Part shown: positions 7,795 to 11,669 of the stretch, piece after piece
How the letters are laid out: every line of letters begins with the position of its first letter
Numbering within the stretch: the stretch's first letter is position 1
Origin: an uncultured bacterium
GTDB taxonomy: Bacteria; Bacillota; Clostridia; Lachnospirales; Lachnospiraceae
Assembly: GCA_905214365.1 (NCBI GenBank)
Contig: CAJMMH010000060.1
Coordinates: 1-11,669, forward strand
Direction: 5' to 3'
DNA length: 11,669 nt
The notes under the pieces: generated by a model
Databases searched by the model: none
Seen by the model: the letters and a program-made list of their open reading frames with translations, nothing else
What the model was told of the DNA's origin: nothing
Translations under genes and position numbers: made by a program

Positions 7795-8517
7795 ATGAAA
7801 AATCAGCTCGCCCTCAAATCTGCATGGGTGAGACAGACAGGTGCCGGACATAAAAAATCCGGCACTGGCTGTCAGGATGCTCTTGTGTGCAGAGAAACGG
7901 GACACTTTGCTTTTTATGGAATTGCGGACGGGCAGTCCGGAAAAAAGAAGGGAGCGGAAGGCGGAAATATCTGCTTGCAGCGAGTCTGCTCGTATATAGA
8001 AAAAAAAGGGATTCTGGCATTATCAAAATACCGATATACAGATGAAATCCAGTATGAGCTGATAAAAGAAATCAGGAATGCCATTAATTGGCTTTCCAAT
8101 GAATCAGGTGAAGCAGAAAATGAGTTTTCGTCTACGTTAGCGGTGCTTGCTGTGGATAAACGGAGCGGTACCTATATGACGGTGCATCTGGGAGACGGTG
8201 TGATTTTCGGACAGCCATCAGATGGCGGGTTCTGTCTGGTCAGCCCGCCGGAAAATGGAATTACGGGTCAGTATACATGGCTGACAACATCGGAACAGGC
8301 GCTGAGTCATCTGCGGATTGGATTTGGAAACGCAGAGTATTACCGCAGAATTGTAATTTGTTCCGATGGAGCAGATTATTTTTGCTTTGGAAAAAAGATT
8401 CCTGGCCAGGCAAAGAAAGTTCTGGAAGCAGCGGAGACACCAGAAAAAGCAGCAGAGTGGGCAAACGCGCAGGTGTCAGCAGATGATGCAAGCTGTTGGA
8501 TAATTGATGTACAATAA
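7795..8517 (+). CDS. PP2C-type Ser/Thr protein phosphatase
   Basis: This 240-aa cytosolic protein is a compact PP2C (PPM) phosphatase. Visible motifs are TGCQDA (24-29), IADGQSG (43-49, metal ligand D45, with Gln where His is usual), SSTL (112-115), LGDG (132-135), CSDG (189-192, D191) and ADDAS (229-233, D230/D231). These provide the acidic residues that bind the two metal ions, so it should be active in removing phosphate from Ser/Thr. There is no membrane or sensor domain. The ATG at 7795 follows AAGGA at 7783-7787 and comes 13 nt after the upstream stop; the same frame stays open back to 7537 but that is overlap noise. With the kinase at 10358 it forms a reversible phosphorylation pair. 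The PP2C fold is secure; the substrate is unknown. Confidence 0.92.
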   Translation: MKNQLALKSAWVRQTGAGHKKSGTGCQDALVCRETGHFAFYGIADGQSGKKKGAEGGNICLQRVCSYIEKKGILALSKYRYTDEIQYELIKEIRNAINWLSNESGEAENEFSSTLAVLAVDKRSGTYMTVHLGDGVIFGQPSDGGFCLVSPPENGITGQYTWLTTSEQALSHLRIGFGNAEYYRRIVICSDGADYFCFGKKIPGQAKKVLEAAETPEKAAEWANAQVSADDASCWIIDVQ

Positions 8518-8559
8518 CACTTCAAATAAAATGAATATCTGTAAAATACAATAGAAATC

Positions 8560-8588
8560 TTGCAAATATACAGCTGATATGTTAGAAT
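8560..8588 (+). promoter_or_regulatory. Sigma-A-like promoter upstream of the 540-aa protein
   Basis: TTGCAA (8560-8565), a 17-nt spacer and TAGAAT (8583-8588), with an upstream TG at 8580-8581 making an extended -10. It lies in the 198-nt non-coding gap after the PP2C gene. It would give an RNA beginning near 8595 that covers the hypothetical gene and the kinase. Confidence 0.6.
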
Positions 8589-8654
8589 AAAACAACATTG
8601 AGAATGTATGACCATGTATATTGGACAGAAAGAAAAAGGCAGTGTATGGAGATA

Positions 8655-8677
8655 GACGGTGAAAGACGGTGAAAGAC
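8655..8677 (+). repeat. Short tandem repeat GACGGTGAAA (2.3 copies)
   Basis: Two perfect 10-bp copies (8655-8664, 8665-8674) and GAC of a third, in the leader of the 540-aa gene. It contains an in-frame GTG (8659) that I do not take as the start. Function, if any, is unknown. Confidence 0.6.
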
Positions 8678-8702
8678 AAAGGAACAGATCTTTCCATGTA
8701 GG

Positions 8703-8708
8703 AAGGAG
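8703..8708 (+). promoter_or_regulatory. Ribosome binding site for the gene at 8716
   Basis: AAGGAG lies 7 nt before the ATG at 8716, which favours this start over the in-frame GTG at 8659, which has no good ribosome site. Confidence 0.7.
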
Positions 8709-8715
8709 AAAGCAA

Positions 8716-10335
8716 ATGGATGAGATGCAGAGTTATACGAAGGAAGCAAGACAGAGATGTTTTGATCTGATTGAAGCGGAGCCGGATGCTGTCTGGGCAG
8801 GAATCGGTTCTATGCCAGAGGACACGGACGCAAAGCGGTGGGAGAAAAAGCTGCAGAGTATTGCGGCGAAATATATGAGGTCACCGAGGTTTTCCCTGAT
8901 GAGGATTTTAGCAAAACGGGCAGGAGCCGGGCACCTGATTGCGGGAGAAGAACGGGAAGAAAAACCGGAAAAAGACAGTTTTACTGTTAATGTAAAGGGA
9001 AAACAGCTGGTATTTGCTGATATTTCGATGGAGCATGCAGAGCACCTGACAGATCGTGAACTGCAGGATTATGAATTGCTTCTGCGGGATATTGCGTCCC
9101 GCCAGCAGGAGTCGGATCCGGAACAGGATTGTCAGCTGATCCAGCGTGTGTTTGGTATGGAGCAGAAAAAAACGCTGCAGCTATCCAGAGAAGACGCGTT
9201 TGCGATTGGCCATGTACTGGGTTTTTCTGTTGGAGAAATGCAGGGCTTTTTGTGGCGGACGCTTGATACAGGCGATGGATTCCGTTATCAGTCGTCGAAT
9301 GATTTGATTGAGCTGTATTGTTTCATAAAACAAAAAGGAAGCAAAGCAGCGGCAGCATTGAAAGAAGAGTATCGGAATCAGTTTGCTTCTGTTAAAAAAG
9401 TGGATTGCGAAGAAAAGTCAGCAGATTGGACCCAGAATATCCGGACATCACTTCCGGAAGAAGCAGCTTTGTGGCCGGCAGAAACGAGTGACCGGCAATT
9501 TATGGACTGGATGAAGGAAAAAGCGCCATATCTGGATTTGGTTTCCCGAACTGCGCTGCGGATTTACCGGAATCTTGCCGTTTATGCGTATAATCTGGCC
9601 AAAGGTGAAGAAAGTTCGCCGGCTGAAAGTGATCTTGTTCAGGTAATACGGGAAATTGCCGCTGAGAAGGATGAGGATTCCCTGACAGTGAAGACATTGT
9701 ATGAGGAAAAGACTGATGTCGGTCAGACCGGCAAAAAGCAGACCCGAATGCAGATTTCAGAGAAAAAATGCAAGATGGTTGCTGCGGTTCTTCTGTATGA
9801 GAATCAGAATTTCAGCCTTTCGGAGGAGAAAGACGCGTCAAAAGCATGGCATGTTCCGACAACGAAAAAGAATGGAAATGTGACAGTCAGTGGGGGAATC
9901 AATGCGGGACGGTCACGGGTTAAGAAGATTCTGATCGGTGAGGAGAACGTAGAAAAAAGTGATTTGCAATACCTGCTGTGGTTTATTGCGAACCTTTGCT
10001 GGTTTGATAATGAGTCTGATATGCGGAATAGTGAGATTTATGACCGGCTGACTGATTTTATTGATGCATCGGATGTATGCCTGAACGCAGCAATGCTTCC
10101 GGCGTTTTACCCTCCGCATTTGATGGAGCAGACAATGATGCTCGCAATTGTCTGCGGAGGAAAACAGAAGGAGGATCCGGCTGAAGTATATGAAACAATC
10201 TGCCGTGCGCAGGTTGAGCATAGAAACCGGGGCACGAGGAAAGAAAAAAGTCAGAGAACAAATACGAAAGAAAAAAACACACGGAACCAAGAAAGTAAAA
10301 AAAGTAACAGTAAAAGTAAGAGTAAAAGCAAACAG
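8716..10335 (+). CDS. Hypothetical helical protein with Lys/Ser-rich tail, kinase-linked
   Basis: The 540-aa product is not from a family I can name. It is soluble and mostly helical, with no signal peptide or membrane helix. Residues ~156-215 (beginning LSREDAFAIGHVLGFSV, followed by an aromatic turn and DLIELYCFIKQKG) look like a compact helical module of a kind I associate with clostridial hypothetical proteins. A second region at ~393-430 (GINAGRSRVKKILIG, then EKSDLQYLLWFIANL) is rich in aromatic helices. The last ~37 residues are a Lys/Ser/Arg/Asn tail ending KSNSKSKSKSKQ, encoded by an AGTAAA-type repetitive stretch. The stop codon follows at 10336-10338, and the kinase ATG comes 19 nt after it. 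It has its own promoter at 8560. It may be a substrate or scaffold of the kinase, or a nucleic-acid binder through its basic tail; both are guesses. Confidence 0.8.
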
Positions 10336-10346
10336 TAATTGGAAAT

Positions 10347-10350
10347 GAGG
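10347..10350 (+). promoter_or_regulatory. Ribosome binding site of the kinase gene
   Basis: GAGG lies 7 nt before the ATG at 10358, in the 19-nt gap after the previous stop. It supports ATG 10358 as the start. Confidence 0.6.
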
Positions 10351-10357
10351 ACAGGAT

Positions 10358-11669
10358 ATGGACAGAGATCCATTGAAACGGGGAACGGTAATTCATATGC
10401 CGGGAAGCGGAAGCGAATATCAGATTGACCGGCTGGTTGGGGAAGGAGGATTCTCTCTTGTATATACAGTAATGGCTGCAGATGGGCAGACAGCGGATTA
10501 TGTGATTAAGGAATATTATCCAGCAGACGGCGCATTCCGCGACAGTCATGGCGTTGTCCGGCCTGCGGCAGGGAGAGAAGAATGGTTTTACCGGAATCGA
10601 AAACAGTTTGAGCAGGAAGGTATTCTGGGAGGGGCAGTCGGTCGGCAAAGTTTTCAGACCGTGCATATGACACAAGCATGGGAAGGGTACGCGGTGATGC
10701 CGAAATACAGCGGAGATATGTGTTCGGTTGCTGAGCTGGTCAGCAGATGGGAGCATAATCCGCCGCATCCGTATTTGGAGCAGGCTGTTGATCCATGCTT
10801 TACTGATCAGGTTCGGGTGCGCTATGCAATGTGGGTGGCAGACAGTGTACTGGCAGTATTGGGAGCTGTTCATCGTTTGGGCCTGCTGCATCTGGATATC
10901 AGCAGTCGGAACGTGATATGGGCAGGACAGGATCAGGAAAGCGGTCAGAACTGCGCGGCGTTTCTCGCGGATTTTGGCTGTGCCGCGCAAATGAAAGATG
11001 GTCAGTTTTTCACGGATTCGGCTCTTCCCTGCAGCAGAGGGTTTGCGGCGCCGGAGGTTCTGAGACATAAGGAAGCATTAACTCCGGCATCTGATTTGTA
11101 TTCCGTGGGAATTTTGCTGTTTTATCTGTGTGTCGGAAGCCGCGCATTGGAAAGAACCTGCTCAGTTCAGCGGCAGATCCGGCGCGAGACTGCAGGTCTG
11201 AAGCTTTCGGAATCGGTAAAGACAGCGCTGCAGAATCTGCTTGTCTGCGCGGCAGCAGAAAATCAGGCGGCTCGTTTTCAGTCGGCAGAAGAGATGCAGG
11301 AGGCGATACGAAATGTGGAGCAGATGATTCCTGCACGGCCGGTAAATCCGGATAATACCAGCGCATTTACGTTGTACTCGCTCCGGGCAATGCTGACAGG
11401 AAAAAATGGAAGCGGAATCAGCTGGGCAGATGAATTATGCGACCGGAGAAAGATTTCCCGCAGCCAGATACCGGAAGAAATCGGGAATGGGATTACATGG
11501 AAAAATTTTGAGAACGATGAGGCATTCCTGAAGTTTTTGCTGCCCGAAGAATTATATGGATATTTAAATCGGAGGATATTGGAATTGCCGGATCGGAAAA
11601 AAGGAATCCGCAGTATCATGTCCGGAAATTATGCATTTGTATGGAAACAGGAAATTTGCCAGATCAGCC
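10358..11669 (+). CDS. Hanks-type Ser/Thr protein kinase, 3'-truncated by window end
   Basis: The frame is open from ATG 10358 to the window end (437 codons). The kinase domain spans ~20-300: glycine loop GEGGFSLVY (28-36), VIKEYYP with K51 for ATP, hinge MPKYSG, catalytic loop HLDISSRN (178-185, D180, N185), DFG (205-207), APE (231-233) and D246 in SDLYSVG. All key catalytic residues are present, so activity is likely. The loop reads HLD, not HRD. The region after ~300 (from RPVNPDN) is an unassigned extension that continues beyond the window; no transmembrane segment is seen so far. It follows the 540-aa gene closely and shares its promoter. With the PP2C it likely forms the phospho-switch of the system, as in TerY-P loci. 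Substrate and trigger are unknown. Confidence 0.92.
   Translation, partial: MDRDPLKRGTVIHMPGSGSEYQIDRLVGEGGFSLVYTVMAADGQTADYVIKEYYPADGAFRDSHGVVRPAAGREEWFYRNRKQFEQEGILGGAVGRQSFQTVHMTQAWEGYAVMPKYSGDMCSVAELVSRWEHNPPHPYLEQAVDPCFTDQVRVRYAMWVADSVLAVLGAVHRLGLLHLDISSRNVIWAGQDQESGQNCAAFLADFGCAAQMKDGQFFTDSALPCSRGFAAPEVLRHKEALTPASDLYSVGILLFYLCVGSRALERTCSVQRQIRRETAGLKLSESVKTALQNLLVCAAAENQAARFQSAEEMQEAIRNVEQMIPARPVNPDNTSAFTLYSLRAMLTGKNGSGISWADELCDRRKISRSQIPEEIGNGITWKNFENDEAFLKFLLPEELYGYLNRRILELPDRKKGIRSIMSGNYAFVWKQEICQIS

Larger units (their letters stand above)
8518..8715. other. Intergenic region between PP2C and the 540-aa gene
   Basis: This AT-rich 198-nt gap holds the promoter at 8560-8588, the tandem repeat at 8655 and the ribosome site. 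I found no terminator hairpin after the PP2C stop, so read-through from the upstream unit remains possible. Confidence 0.6.

Noticed and set aside
7071..7796. 241-aa Phe/Leu-rich open frame on the minus strand, looking membrane-like
   Set aside because: The Phe-rich product is simply the complement of the GAA/GAG/AAA-rich codons of the acidic coiled-coil tail of the plus-strand gene.
10290..10335. AGTAAA-type repeats as a CRISPR-like or microsatellite element
   Set aside because: The units are short, imperfect and inside the coding frame; they encode the Lys/Ser tail.
10058..11068. 336-aa open frame on the minus strand
   Set aside because: It lies opposite the 3' end of the 540-aa gene and the kinase, whose kinase motifs are intact; its product is low-complexity Cys/His/Pro/Ser-rich and has no ribosome site or recognisable motif.

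Overview
The window looks like a chromosomal piece of a low-to-mid GC Firmicute, most likely a Clostridia/Lachnospiraceae-type gut anaerobe. The reasons are AGGAGG-type ribosome binding sites, sigma-A-like promoters with extended -10 boxes, all genes on one strand with tight or overlapping junctions, and protein types common in that group. This placement is inference. There is no rRNA, tRNA, CRISPR array or insertion sequence.

Region A (1-5251) is a translationally coupled three-gene block. The first gene is the 3' part of a large AddB/RecC-like protein, cut by the window start. It has a degenerate SF1 helicase C-terminal half and a four-cysteine Fe-S signature of the AddB/Cas4 type, but no PD-(D/E)XK catalytic motifs that I can find. 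A 61-aa acidic small protein overlaps it by 8 nt. A 1023-aa UvrD-like SF1 helicase overlaps the small gene by 8 nt. It has intact helicase motifs, then a long charged coiled coil and a C-terminal domain with a PH/GRAM-like stretch.

Region B (5252-6588) holds a possible weak promoter, a TelA/YaaN-family 'toxic anion resistance' protein, and a clear Rho-independent terminator.

Region C (6589-8517) starts with an extended -10 promoter and a CTAG-ended leader hairpin. It continues with a protein carrying a YbjN-like N-terminal domain and a very charged tail, then a compact PP2C-type Ser/Thr phosphatase.

Region D (8518-11669) has a good internal promoter, an unrecognised 540-aa helical protein with a Lys/Ser tail, and a Hanks-type Ser/Thr protein kinase that runs off the window end.

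Taken together this resembles the TelA/TerY-P class of stress or conflict systems known from comparative genomics, in which a kinase and PP2C pair is linked to tellurite-resistance proteins and sometimes to DNA-processing enzymes. Here the phospho-signalling set sits beside an AddAB-like motor pair that seems to lack a working nuclease. That combination is the most interesting part of the window. A joint function is inferred from order, strand and spacing, not shown directly. TerY (vWA), TerD or TerB genes, if present, would lie outside the window.
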